DNA of 64,000 bases from Brevundimonas bullata. Lineage in GTDB: Bacteria; Pseudomonadota; Alphaproteobacteria; Caulobacterales; Caulobacteraceae. Every line of letters begins with the position of its first letter. Position 1 is the first letter of the stretch. Below the pieces are notes generated by a model that worked only from the letters and a program-made list of their open reading frames with translations, made no database searches and was not told the DNA's origin. This document shows, piece after piece, positions 1 through 8,237 of this stretch. Made by a program: the position numbers and the translations under genes. The stretch spans positions 496,001-560,000 of the forward strand of contig NZ_JACHLM010000002.1 in NCBI RefSeq assembly GCF_014207965.1, read 5' to 3'.

Positions 1-384
1 CGCCCTGTCAATCCAGATCGCGAACGCAAGTCGAGCGGATCGGAGACGACCTTCGCCAGCGACCTGGACGATCCGGCGGCGATCGAGGCCGGGTTGGATG
101 AGATGGCGGACGATGTCTGGGCCTGGTGCGAAAAGGCCGGATCGCTGGGCCGGACCGTGACGGTGAAGGTCAAGTGGGCGGACTTCCAGCAATCGACCCG
201 GAGCCGCTCCTTCAATGAGCCGGTCGCCTCGAAGGCGCGCCTGCGCGAGATCGCCCGCCTGCTGGTGCGATCCCTCTATCCGCCGACCAGGGGCGTACGG
301 CTTGTCGGGGTGACCCTGTCCAATCTGGAGAAGGCGTCGCCGGGATCGCCCTCAAGGGCTTCTCTGGGCGAGCTGGCGCTGTGA
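1..384 (+). CDS. dinB: DNA polymerase IV (DinB), C-terminal part, 5' end outside window
   Basis: The reading frame is open from base 1 and ends with TGA at 382-384, giving the last 127 residues of a Y-family polymerase. The motif RKSSGSETTF near the start matches the RKSxGxExTF motif of the DinB little-finger domain. It is followed by the VTVKVKWADFQQSTRSRSF strand region, which is typical of the same DNA-binding domain. The catalytic palm lies upstream of the window. The family performs translesion synthesis with error-prone extension. The stop codon overlaps the GTG start of the AlkB-like gene (GTGA), so the two are probably co-translated as a DNA-damage pair. Confidence 0.9.
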   Translation, partial: RPVNPDRERKSSGSETTFASDLDDPAAIEAGLDEMADDVWAWCEKAGSLGRTVTVKVKWADFQQSTRSRSFNEPVASKARLREIARLLVRSLYPPTRGVRLVGVTLSNLEKASPGSPSRASLGELAL

Positions 385-959
385 CCGCCATGCTCCAGGC
401 GGACCTGTTCGGGCACGCGCCTCAGCCTGCCGTGCCTCCGGGCTTCGACTATTGGCCGGAGGTCCTGTCGGCATTCGAGCAAGCGGCGGTGGTCGAGCAA
501 CTGCAGCGGTTGAGCTTCAGGCCCTATGAGCACATGGGCTACCAGGGCTTCCGGCAGATCGCCGCCTTCGGGCGCCGCTATGATCTGGAACGGGGCAGGC
601 TGGAAGCAGCCGATCCCTGGCCGGATTTCCTGAAGGGGCTCCTGGGGCGTCTGACCGGACGGCTCGGCCTTGATGAAGCGGCCTTCGTCCAGGCTCTGGT
701 CAATGAATACGCCCCCGGCGCCGGGATCGGCTGGCACCGCGACAGGCCCGTCTACGGGGAGATCCTCGGCGTCTCCTTTCTCGCGCCCTGCGTGATGCGC
801 CTGCGCCGGAAGAGTGGGACGGGATGGCGTCGGTCAGCGGCGCCGCTGGCGCCCGGATCGGCCTATCGGCTGTCAGGCGAGGCGCGGAGAGACTGGGAGC
901 ATTCGATCTCTCCGATGACGGCCCTGCGCTATTCCATCACCTTCAGGACCCTGGCCTGA
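381..959 (+). CDS. alkB: AlkB-like 2OG-Fe(II) dioxygenase (DNA dealkylation)
   Basis: This 192-aa protein has the iron-binding HxD motif in GWHRDRP (His119, Asp121), a distal His in DWEHSI (His174), and the 2-oxoglutarate-binding stretch RYSITFR (Arg183, Arg189) at the C-terminus. These features, in this spacing, define the AlkB family. Members oxidatively remove alkyl groups such as 1-methyladenine and 3-methylcytosine from DNA or RNA. The GTG at 381 overlaps the dinB stop by 4 bases. An ATG at 390 is the alternative start. The pairing with dinB supports a role in alkylation or damage tolerance. The exact substrate cannot be read from the sequence. Confidence 0.85.
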   Translation: MTAMLQADLFGHAPQPAVPPGFDYWPEVLSAFEQAAVVEQLQRLSFRPYEHMGYQGFRQIAAFGRRYDLERGRLEAADPWPDFLKGLLGRLTGRLGLDEAAFVQALVNEYAPGAGIGWHRDRPVYGEILGVSFLAPCVMRLRRKSGTGWRRSAAPLAPGSAYRLSGEARRDWEHSISPMTALRYSITFRTLA

Positions 960-968
960 CCGGAGCGC

Positions 969-2165
969 CTAGCTCGCCAGGATGTCAGCGGCTTCGGGAT
1001 AACGCTGGGCCAGGCGCGAGCCCCAGTCCGCAGAGATCGGCCGAGGCTGCCGGGCTTCGCGGGGACGCGTCAGGACGAGGGCGGCTGCCTCCCTGTGAGC
1101 GGGCCAGTCCATCAGGAGGCGCATGGCTGCCTCGAAGTCCGGGTAGCTGGAAGCGTAGGCGAAGGCCCGGTCCAGGGCCTCGACGTCGTCGAAGTCGGGC
1201 AGACGCGAGAGGTAGTCGCGCAGGACCGGCGCCGACAGGTCGCGCTCGAACAGGCTCCAGCGCAGGTCCTGGGCCTCCTGGCGGTTACCTTCGGCGTCGA
1301 GCACGTCGATGGAGACGGCTTCCCAGGCCGGGGTCAGGCGGGGTGCGCCGTTTTTCGGGTTGTGGCCGAAGGTCCAGCGCCGGTTGAGCGGGGAGGGGGC
1401 CAAGGGGACCTTCAGGGCGGCGCGGGCTTCGGCGATGCGACCGGCGTCCAGGAGGCGACGGGCGATGTCTGCGGCTATGTCGGGCGATCCGGCCTGTTCG
1501 GGGGTGACGAGCGACAGCCACAGGTCGAGGTCCCCGGCCTTGTCCGCCAGGCGGCGCAGCAGGTTACGGCCTGCCGGAGTCTTCCTGGCCGAGGCGTCGA
1601 GGCCGTCGAGCAGCCGGCGCGCTGTGCGTGGACCCAAGGTCTCGCCGGCAACGGAAATCCAGCGCCCATAGTCCTGCGGACGCCGTTCAAGGGCGGCGAC
1701 CAGGTCTTGCAGGGCCTTGTCGCCACCGGCCTCGGCGAGCGCGAAGAGATCAGGCGCGGCCGCCTCGAAGGCGGCGGGAAGTTCGCCCCTGGTGTCCTTC
1801 ACGCGGGCGGCCAGGCCGGGATAGAGATCGAACCAGCGGATGAGGACGGCGAGAGCCTCGACGGGCGCCTCCGGTGACAGGCGCTCTAGGATCATCCGCA
1901 GGTGGGCGTTGAGGTCCTCGATCAACTCGCCGCGCTTGCGCCATGACACGCGGGTGCGGGCTGCGGCGAGGGCCGTGATGCGCTTGTCGATCTCTAGGGC
2001 CAGGACATCCGGACCCGCCTCGGCCGCCAATTCAAGGCGAAGGCGGCGCTTCAGATTGGCGTTTCCGCCGCCGGCCTCGATCAGCAGGTCGGCCAGGCGC
2101 GGCGCGCCGAGATGGACCAGGCTGGCGGCTGAAAGCCGGGTCGAGAGTCTTGTTTGACGCGCCAT
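969..2165 (-). CDS. DUF6880-like conserved protein of unknown function
   Basis: This 398-aa soluble protein is rich in Ala, Leu, Arg and Asp and looks almost wholly alpha-helical. It has no signal peptide, no membrane segment and no catalytic motif I recognise. The composition and order (N-terminal LVHLGAPRLADLLIEAG, mid-region WISVAGETLGPRTARRLLDGL, C-terminal RYPEAADIL) resemble the alphaproteobacterial DUF6880 proteins; this assignment is from memory and moderate. The ATG at 2165 has AAGGA five bases upstream. The gene converges on alkB with a 9-base gap, so it belongs to a different transcript. No function is proposed. Confidence 0.7.
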   Translation of the reverse strand: MARQTRLSTRLSAASLVHLGAPRLADLLIEAGGGNANLKRRLRLELAAEAGPDVLALEIDKRITALAAARTRVSWRKRGELIEDLNAHLRMILERLSPEAPVEALAVLIRWFDLYPGLAARVKDTRGELPAAFEAAAPDLFALAEAGGDKALQDLVAALERRPQDYGRWISVAGETLGPRTARRLLDGLDASARKTPAGRNLLRRLADKAGDLDLWLSLVTPEQAGSPDIAADIARRLLDAGRIAEARAALKVPLAPSPLNRRWTFGHNPKNGAPRLTPAWEAVSIDVLDAEGNRQEAQDLRWSLFERDLSAPVLRDYLSRLPDFDDVEALDRAFAYASSYPDFEAAMRLLMDWPAHREAAALVLTRPREARQPRPISADWGSRLAQRYPEAADILAS

Positions 2166-2331
2166 GGGGTCCTTAGCGAGGCGGGCGAACCTGCCCGACC
2201 CCCTATAACATGCTCAGCCTGACGCCTGTCGAAACCGAGGCGTCGGGCCCGGCCTTATTCCAGGGGCTCTCGTACCCAGGTTTCCGTTCCGACGGCCCTA
2301 TGCCGCAAGACGCGTAGTGAGGGCCAGCGCT

Positions 2332-4122
2332 TCAAGCGTGGAACGCCGGCCTTTCCGGGGCTGCGTCTTCGACGGCGTGGACCGCCCGCTCGATCGCCGC
2401 GTAGAGGGTTTCGGGTTGCACTGGCTTGCCGATGAAATCATCCATCCCCGCCGCCGCATATTCGTCCTGTTGATGCTGCAGGGCGTTGGCCGTCAGGGCG
2501 AGGATCGGCGTGCGCTTGCGTCCCAGGAAGGCCTCTTCGGCGCGGATCGCGCGCGTGGCGGCGATGCCGTCCATGACGGGCATCTGGATGTCCATGAGGA
2601 TCAGGTCCCAGTCACGCTGTCGCCAGGCCTCGACGGCCTCCTGGCCGTTTTCGACAAAGTGGCATTCCACGTCGGCCGGTTCGAGAAGAAGCTCGAGGAC
2701 CTTGCGATTAATCGGATGATCCTCCGCCGCCAGAATTCGCAGCGCAGCGGGCGGGTCGCCCGGTGAGGCTTCGCTGAAGGCGGCCGCCGGCAGAGCCGGT
2801 TCCGCCTCTTGCTGCGGCCGGGGCGTGTTCCGACGTTCCGGCAGCGGGAGGACGACGTCGAACCTCATGCCCGCGTCCGGAAGACGTTCGGCGTGGATGT
2901 CGCCTTTCATCAGCGCGACGAGATCGGCGCAGAGGGAAAGGCCCAGGCCTGCGCCTCCGTGACGGCGCGTCGGGGACTCGTCGAGTTGCACGAACTTCTG
3001 GAAGAGCAGCGCCATCTGGTCGGCGGCCACCCCGGGTCCGGTGTCGGACACCGCCAGCCGCAGGCCCTGCGGGTCGGCGCAGGCTTCAACCAGTATCCGG
3101 CCATGGTCGGTGAACTTGACCGCGTTCGAGATGAGATTGGACATGATCTGGCGCACACGCGTTTCATCCCCGACGTAGACCTCGGCGAGATCTGGCGCGG
3201 CGGTCAGACGCAGCTCCAGGCCCTTGGCCGCCGCTGCGGGTTCGAAAAGGCGGACCAGACTGTCGAGCAGGTCGTGCAGGACGAAGGGGCGGCGATCCAG
3301 AACGAAGTGACCGGCCTCGATCTTGGACAGGTCAAGCATGTCGTTGAGCAGGACCGTGAGGGCTTCTCCGGATTCCAGCAGGAGCAGACTTTGCTCGCGT
3401 TCGCGCGGCGGCAGGTTCGCGCCCGCGAGCGCTCGCGCCAGGCCCAGGACGCCATTGAGCGGCGTCCTGATTTCATGGCTCATATTGGCGATGAAGGCGC
3501 TCTTGGCCCGGCTGGCCGCTTCCGCCTGACGGCGCGCGGCGACGGCCGCCGCCTCGGCGGCGCGCTGGCGCGCCATGGTCCTGGACAGTCCCCTGACGGC
3601 GGCCACGGTGGCGGCTGCCAGCAGCATGCCGGCCACTAGGAGCTGCACCGCCGCCAGCGGCGAGTCATATCTGAGGTAGAGGAAGACCGGCAGGCTGAGG
3701 AGAAGTCCGAGATGGGGCGTCAGGGCCGCCAGGGTGACGGCGCGGGAGCCGCTGGTCGCTATGGCCCCGTTGATGAGGGCTCCCGCGGCCAGGACCGCGG
3801 CGCAGACCAGCCCCAGAGCGTCCAGGGTCATGGCCTGGCGCAGGGCGAAGCTGGCAAAGACCAGGTTGCTCACCAGAACGAGGGCCAGAGCCGGAAACGT
3901 CAGGCGTCGTCGGAGACGTGGGGAGGCGCTCCACAAAGCGGTCAGGAAGCGCTCGGCCGCCTGGATGAGAAGATAGGTCCCGGTCCAGGCCAGGGCGAAA
4001 AGCGGACCCGTCATGGGCCAGAAGACCAGGGCGATAAGCAGGCCGAACCCGATGCGCGTGCGCCACTGCTCCGCGCGCCGCCTCAGGGCCTCTCCAATCC
4101 ACCGTCGCTCCATGGGGGTCAT
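2332..4122 (-). CDS. Membrane hybrid histidine kinase with C-terminal receiver
   Basis: The start at 4122 is chosen because AGGAGA lies 7 bases upstream; the frame is open further but without a ribosome site. The product is about 596 aa. It has an N-terminal block of about five hydrophobic segments (residues ~18-180) and no obvious extracytoplasmic sensor domain. A short coiled linker follows, then a HisKA domain with SHEIRTP (His216) and an HATPase domain with N-box NLISNAVKF (Asn333), DTGPGV and GAGLGLSL. A receiver domain follows with acceptor Asp511 in LILMDIQMP and a conserved Lys in GKPVQPE. All catalytic residues are present. No separate regulator or Hpt gene is adjacent, so the output partner is unknown. 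Confidence 0.88.
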   Translation of the reverse strand: MTPMERRWIGEALRRRAEQWRTRIGFGLLIALVFWPMTGPLFALAWTGTYLLIQAAERFLTALWSASPRLRRRLTFPALALVLVSNLVFASFALRQAMTLDALGLVCAAVLAAGALINGAIATSGSRAVTLAALTPHLGLLLSLPVFLYLRYDSPLAAVQLLVAGMLLAAATVAAVRGLSRTMARQRAAEAAAVAARRQAEAASRAKSAFIANMSHEIRTPLNGVLGLARALAGANLPPREREQSLLLLESGEALTVLLNDMLDLSKIEAGHFVLDRRPFVLHDLLDSLVRLFEPAAAAKGLELRLTAAPDLAEVYVGDETRVRQIMSNLISNAVKFTDHGRILVEACADPQGLRLAVSDTGPGVAADQMALLFQKFVQLDESPTRRHGGAGLGLSLCADLVALMKGDIHAERLPDAGMRFDVVLPLPERRNTPRPQQEAEPALPAAAFSEASPGDPPAALRILAAEDHPINRKVLELLLEPADVECHFVENGQEAVEAWRQRDWDLILMDIQMPVMDGIAATRAIRAEEAFLGRKRTPILALTANALQHQQDEYAAAGMDDFIGKPVQPETLYAAIERAVHAVEDAAPERPAFHA

Positions 4123-4435
4123 GCGGTCTCTCCTGATGGCGAGGATGGTGGGACGCTCTTCCTCAACAAAAAGTTTGAGGTCTGCGGGAAGCGGAACAGA
4201 GCAGGGCTGTGGAACATTGGGGCTACGGAGCTGTGATGCGCTCCGTCCTTCGGCGGGCGGACGTGGCCGCCGCAGGGCGCGCCACGTCCGCCATCCGCCC
4301 TTGGAAAAGCCCTGCGGCTCCTGGTCGGGGGCGCCCCGCCAATTCCGGGACGCGCGCCTGTGTCGGGCTTCCGACACAGGGAGACGGCGGCCGGCGAGGG
4401 CGCTTGACGAAGGAGGCGGGAGCCGGGAGCGATCA

Positions 4436-4657
4436 ATGCCCTATCTGGTCACGTATGAAGCCGGCGCGACAGACCTCGCCACCTGCGTGTCGGACGACCG
4501 CGCCGCCCTGCGCCTGGCGGCGTTATTCGAGGCTCAGGGACTGACAGGCGTGGCCATTCAGGACGGGGGAACTGGAGAAGTGTTTTCGCCCCTGGCCTTC
4601 CGCCTACGATGCGGGCCGGACGCAGGAATGCAGGGCCGTGGACTGAAAGGGCTTTGA
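4436..4657 (+). CDS. Small hypothetical protein, 73 aa
   Basis: This short frame begins MPYLVTYEAGATDLATCVSDD and has GGGAG six bases before the ATG. It is predicted to be soluble, with a mixed strand-helix composition and no recognised motif. It lies between the divergently read kinase gene and the GH65-like gene on the other strand, as a lone plus-strand gene. Size and opening resemble the small stress-associated protein at 24681-24917, but similarity is too low to call them relatives. Codon use in the first 55 residues looks coding; the tail is less convincing. Confidence 0.5.
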   Translation: MPYLVTYEAGATDLATCVSDDRAALRLAALFEAQGLTGVAIQDGGTGEVFSPLAFRLRCGPDAGMQGRGLKGL

Positions 4658-4690
4658 CATGCACGGCCCGCCGGCGACGACGCCCTGGCA

Positions 4691-6766
4691 TCAGGAAAAT
4701 GAAAGCTCGGCGCGCTCGGCGCCCTGCCGCGCGACAAGGCGCGCCGAACGGCCTCTCACCCGGAGGCGGTCGATCCTGACAGCCTCCCAGTCGGCCGGCA
4801 GGGTGATAGGGCGGCGGGCCCAGGTATCCGGCTCGCCATCGTCCACCACCAGTCCGGTCAGGCCGTAGCAGAGACCGAGAAGCATGCCGCCGAGGTTGGC
4901 GAAGAAGGGACCGGCTGCGGGTCCCTCGGCGTGATCCAGCCGATATTCAAGACACTGGTGAAACCGGGGCCGGTCGTAGGCGGCGAAGCCCTCCTCAAAG
5001 AGCTTGAGCGCCAGGTCCCGGTCGCCGGCCATCGTCGCCCAGACGCAGTAGAGAGCGGGCAGCATGGGCGATCCGACATAGTCGGGCCAGAGCTTGAGGT
5101 AGAAGGCCAGCGTTTTGCGGCTCACAGAGGGTGAGGCCGGATAGTCATAGGGAAACAGTCCGGCCAGGGGGGAGGGCGTGGCGCCCTTTTCCTCGCGGCG
5201 GTCATAGTCGTCATGGGCGGCGATGACCCCGTCGGAGCGCAACGGCAGGTAGAGGTCGTCGAGAACCGCCTTCCAGGCGTCGGGCGCGGTCTTTCGCAGG
5301 CGCTCGGCGACCCGCAGGGCGCGCCGAAGCACGTCGGCGCCGGCCATGAGACTGAAGGCGTCGTTGTCCGGAGGCGAGGGGACCTCGGCCGGTCCCATGG
5401 ACCGCAGAAGCTCAAATCCCCGACCTGTCCGGCTTACCCGGCTCACGAACCAGTCCGCCACTCCGCTGAGGACCGGCCAGGCCTCTTCCTCCAGAAATCT
5501 CTGGTCGCCCGTGGCGTCGGCGAAGAGGGAGAAGGCGCGAGCCACATGCAAGGAGACATGATCCTCATGATGAGCGGCGTCGCCGGCACCGGGCGCCGCC
5601 TCCTGGCCGGTGCCGGGCGCGGCCTCCCAGGGATATTGCAGCCCCTGACGATCGGAGAGGCGCGCATTGGCCGCCGCAGCAGGCCGTCCCCGACTCCGGA
5701 AGGCCAGCATGGCGCGCGCCGCGTCCGGCTGCATGAGGATCAGGGGCGGGAGGCAGAAGGCGTCCACATCCCACATCACATGGCCGTAGTAGTAGTGGTA
5801 GTCCCGCCAGGTCGCGAGGCCGAAGATCGAGGTGGAGGCCGGCGAAGCGGGGTGGGCGGAAGCGTTCAGGTAGTAGAAGGCGGCGTCGACAAGCGCCTGG
5901 TGCCGCGAGCTCGCGCCGACAAGGACGATCCGACCCTCCCATATCTCCGCCCAGGCTGCGCGGTTGCAGCGTCTCAGGACGTCGAAGCCTTCCCGGGACG
6001 CTCGCGCCACGCGCCTGACGGCCTCCTCGTCCGGCCGTGCATGGAGGACGGAGGGGACCAGAGCCGCCAGTTGGCGGAGACGCACAGGTCTTCCTGAAGC
6101 CAGCCGGATCTCATATTCCGTGCAGAGGGGGCCGGCGTCGGACCAGGTCAGGACCTGGCGACCGGCGGCCGCAGGGGCTTTGGTGACAAGGGCCAGGCCG
6201 CATTGACCGAGCGCTTCGGCCGTTTCCCACAGGAGGCTGCCGTCACCGGCCGGCTCGGGTTCGCCGGGCGTGTCCGTGCGTCGTCGTGCGATCCGTCCGG
6301 TCAGCCCGGCGATCGATACGACAGCCCGGAACTTCAGGTCACAGGGGCCGTCGGCCGTGACCCGGACTTCCTGGGCGACGATCGAGGGGGCGTTGCGGCT
6401 GGCGAAGGTCACGACCTCCACCGAGAGGGTCCGGCTCCCGACCTGATAGGTGAAGGCGGAGTGGAGCTCGGCCGTCGCGAAATCGTAGGACTGTCGCAGA
6501 TCGCCGACGGCCCAGGGCTGTTCGCTCATCCAAACCCCGTCGATCGCCAGGTCCCCGGACAGGGGGTAGGGCGCTGCGGCGGCGGCCTCGATCCCGCGCT
6601 CCGGGTGGGCGCCGGCCAGGCCGCTGACGAGAACCATGCCGACGAAGAGGGGAACCTCGCGAACCCTGATGCCGATCAGGCCGTTGCCGAGATAGGCCGG
6701 CAGATCGCCGTCCCGCGGCCCGGAAACGGGTTCGGGGCTCAGGGGCGGCGCGGGACGGTCATCCAT
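4691..6766 (-). CDS. Glycoside hydrolase family 65-like protein
   Basis: The product is 691 aa and soluble. After an N-terminal beta-rich domain (residues ~1-280) comes an (alpha/alpha)6-type barrel carrying GHVMWDVDAF (~330-337), a hallmark of GH65 enzymes, and GLQYPWEA (~376-382). A candidate general-acid Glu (~461) lies in SMGPAEVPSPPDNDAFS. GH65 includes disaccharide phosphorylases, trehalases and glucosyl-hydroxylysine glucosidases, and I cannot pick one. The start at 6766 (GGAG about 10 bases upstream) overlaps by 8 bases the stop of the 78-aa gene before it, so translation is probably coupled. The absence of a signal peptide argues for cytoplasmic turnover of a sugar such as trehalose. 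Confidence 0.8.
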   Translation of the reverse strand: MDDRPAPPLSPEPVSGPRDGDLPAYLGNGLIGIRVREVPLFVGMVLVSGLAGAHPERGIEAAAAAPYPLSGDLAIDGVWMSEQPWAVGDLRQSYDFATAELHSAFTYQVGSRTLSVEVVTFASRNAPSIVAQEVRVTADGPCDLKFRAVVSIAGLTGRIARRRTDTPGEPEPAGDGSLLWETAEALGQCGLALVTKAPAAAGRQVLTWSDAGPLCTEYEIRLASGRPVRLRQLAALVPSVLHARPDEEAVRRVARASREGFDVLRRCNRAAWAEIWEGRIVLVGASSRHQALVDAAFYYLNASAHPASPASTSIFGLATWRDYHYYYGHVMWDVDAFCLPPLILMQPDAARAMLAFRSRGRPAAAANARLSDRQGLQYPWEAAPGTGQEAAPGAGDAAHHEDHVSLHVARAFSLFADATGDQRFLEEEAWPVLSGVADWFVSRVSRTGRGFELLRSMGPAEVPSPPDNDAFSLMAGADVLRRALRVAERLRKTAPDAWKAVLDDLYLPLRSDGVIAAHDDYDRREEKGATPSPLAGLFPYDYPASPSVSRKTLAFYLKLWPDYVGSPMLPALYCVWATMAGDRDLALKLFEEGFAAYDRPRFHQCLEYRLDHAEGPAAGPFFANLGGMLLGLCYGLTGLVVDDGEPDTWARRPITLPADWEAVRIDRLRVRGRSARLVARQGAERAELSFS

Positions 6767-6995
6767 TCGGCGGACGCTCCGCCGGCTTTTTGGGGCCGAT
6801 CTCTTTCGACCGTCGTCGATCAGGCGGCCTCTTGAAGATGTCGCCGACCACCCTCGCGTCCGGGCCGTCCGGACCGGCGCGCTTGCGGGACTCACGGCCC
6901 ACGCGCTCCACGGCTTCGTCGGATTCGTCAGCCTCGGGCTTGCCGCCTGGCGTCGCGGCGTTGCGCGCCCGTCCTCGGGATTGCTCGGATGTCAT
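6759..6995 (-). CDS. Small hydrophilic basic protein, 78 aa
   Basis: The ATG at 6995 has a near-perfect AGGAG seven bases upstream. The protein is strongly charged (many Arg, Lys, Glu and Asp), rich in Pro and Gly, and has no hydrophobic core. It is therefore likely disordered, like many small alphaproteobacterial stress proteins. Its stop codon overlaps the start of the GH65-like gene by 8 bases, which makes it the first gene of a two-gene operon. A GGAAC-N17-CGTC promoter-like element lies about 30 bases upstream (7024-7049), consistent with control by an EcfG-type sigma factor. I do not recognise the family. Confidence 0.7.
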   Translation of the reverse strand: MTSEQSRGRARNAATPGGKPEADESDEAVERVGRESRKRAGPDGPDARVVGDIFKRPPDRRRSKEIGPKKPAERPPNG

Positions 6996-7023
6996 GGTCG
7001 TGCTCCTGACCGCCTCCCATACA

Positions 7024-7049
7024 GACGACCTCCCGACAGGAATGGTTCC
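7024..7049 (-). promoter_or_regulatory. Candidate EcfG (general stress response) promoter for the 78-aa gene/GH65 operon
   Basis: Read on the minus strand, GGAAC (7049-7045) is followed by 17 bases and CGTC (7027-7024). The known alphaproteobacterial consensus is GGAAC-N16/17-CGTT, so one -10 base differs. The expected transcription start (~7015) leaves a leader of about 20 bases containing the AGGAG site. Confidence 0.5.
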
Positions 7050-7079
7050 TTTCCACGCGACAGACCCAGCTTGTGTCGG

Positions 7080-7300
7080 GCGCCGGTCTCAGTGGCCTTG
7101 CTCCCGGATATTGTCTGCTACGACGACCTAGGGGGCTCGTCCGTCTGTCGCCCGATACCCTGTCCCGCGGGCGCGCCTTCTATCTGCTTCAGGCGGAGCC
7201 GGGCGGCTCGGCGGCGGCCGGTTTCGTCGCCTGGATCGAGGCGCAGGTCCACGCCTGCATGGATAACGCGTTTTCTGCGAACGCGCCTTTGGGACGGTAG
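7080..7300 (+). pseudogene. Relic of a LysR-family regulator (C-terminal end, frameshifted)
   Basis: One frame reads VSVALLPDIVCYDDL and the neighbouring frame continues as LVRLSPDTLSRGRAFYLLQ (7136 on) and GFVAWIEAQVHA. Together these match the last part of the GcvA-type LysR effector domain (…GVALL…DDLA.G.LVRLFP….AYYLV…F..WL..E). The frame changes near 7125-7135 and no DNA-binding helix-turn-helix region is found upstream, so this is a decayed fragment. The 280 bases between it and radC hold no other gene that I can support. Confidence 0.55.
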
Positions 7301-7579
7301 CGGCGGGGCGCATTCAAGCCAGGTGGTCCGCTCGATCCCCCCAACATCGGCCTGATCGACGCTGAGGGTGTCCTGCATCTGAAGGATCGTAAGTCCGCCA
7401 TGATCATCTCCGGCGGCTAACCTCTACTTCCGTCGCATGCGCCCAGCCTAGGGCGAACAGGTGAACGGGGCGTACGCCGGGTCTGATCCAGCCCTGGCCA
7501 GGCCAGGCGTCTTCGCGGACCGGAGGGAGGAAAGGGCGCTCTGGGGCGCTCCGCTCGGGAGCGCAGGGAGGACTACGCC

Positions 7580-8230
7580 ATGACTTCGCTCGTCGCTTTC
7601 GACTGCACCATTCCGGCTACGCCCTATGAGGCGGCGGATTTGGACCTGTTGTCGGCTCTCCTGGAGCGGGAGCTGCCGGGGTCGGGACGGGACGCCGCCG
7701 CCGCCCTGATCACGGACTTTGGGGGTCTGGCGGGGGTGGCGGCCGCGGACGCCGCCGCCCTGGCGCGAACGGGTCTGCCGCCCGGGGCTGTGGCCAGTTT
7801 CGCCAGCGTCAGGGCCTTGGCCCTGGCCATGGGTCGGGCCGAGGCCTGCAGGCGACCCGTCCTCTCGTCCTGGAGCGCGCTCCTGACCTATCTGCGCATC
7901 TCCCTGGCCCATGCCCCGCGAGAACAGTTTCGGGCCCTCTATCTCAACAAGCGCAATATCCTGATCCGCGAAGAGCTGAGGGCTGACGGCACTGTCGATC
8001 ACGCTCCTGTCTATCCCCGCGAAGTGGTGCGGCGAGCACTGGAGCTGTCGGCCACGGCCCTGATCCTGGTCCATAATCATCCCTCGGGCGATCCGACCCC
8101 GTCACGGGCCGACATCGACATGACCAAGCGGATCGTCGACGCCGCCAGGGTCTTCGACATCACCGTCCACGACCATGTCATCGTCGGGCCGGAGGGGACA
8201 AAGAGCCTGCGCACCCTGGGCCTGATGTGA
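7580..8230 (+). CDS. radC: RadC-family JAB/MPN domain protein
   Basis: This 216-aa protein has an N-terminal helix-hairpin-helix-like region and a C-terminal RadC/DUF2466 domain with the JAMM metal motif LVHNHPSGDPTPSRADID. GGGAGG lies 8 bases before the ATG. Despite the historic 'DNA repair' name, no firm repair function is established for RadC. Copies are very common on integrative and conjugative elements, next to antirestriction, primase and ParB genes. Here it is followed by a toprim protein and a ParB-like protein, exactly that kind of neighbourhood, so it probably arrived on a mobile element. Confidence 0.88.
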   Translation: MTSLVAFDCTIPATPYEAADLDLLSALLERELPGSGRDAAAALITDFGGLAGVAAADAAALARTGLPPGAVASFASVRALALAMGRAEACRRPVLSSWSALLTYLRISLAHAPREQFRALYLNKRNILIREELRADGTVDHAPVYPREVVRRALELSATALILVHNHPSGDPTPSRADIDMTKRIVDAARVFDITVHDHVIVGPEGTKSLRTLGLM

Positions 8231-8237
8231 GGCGGCG

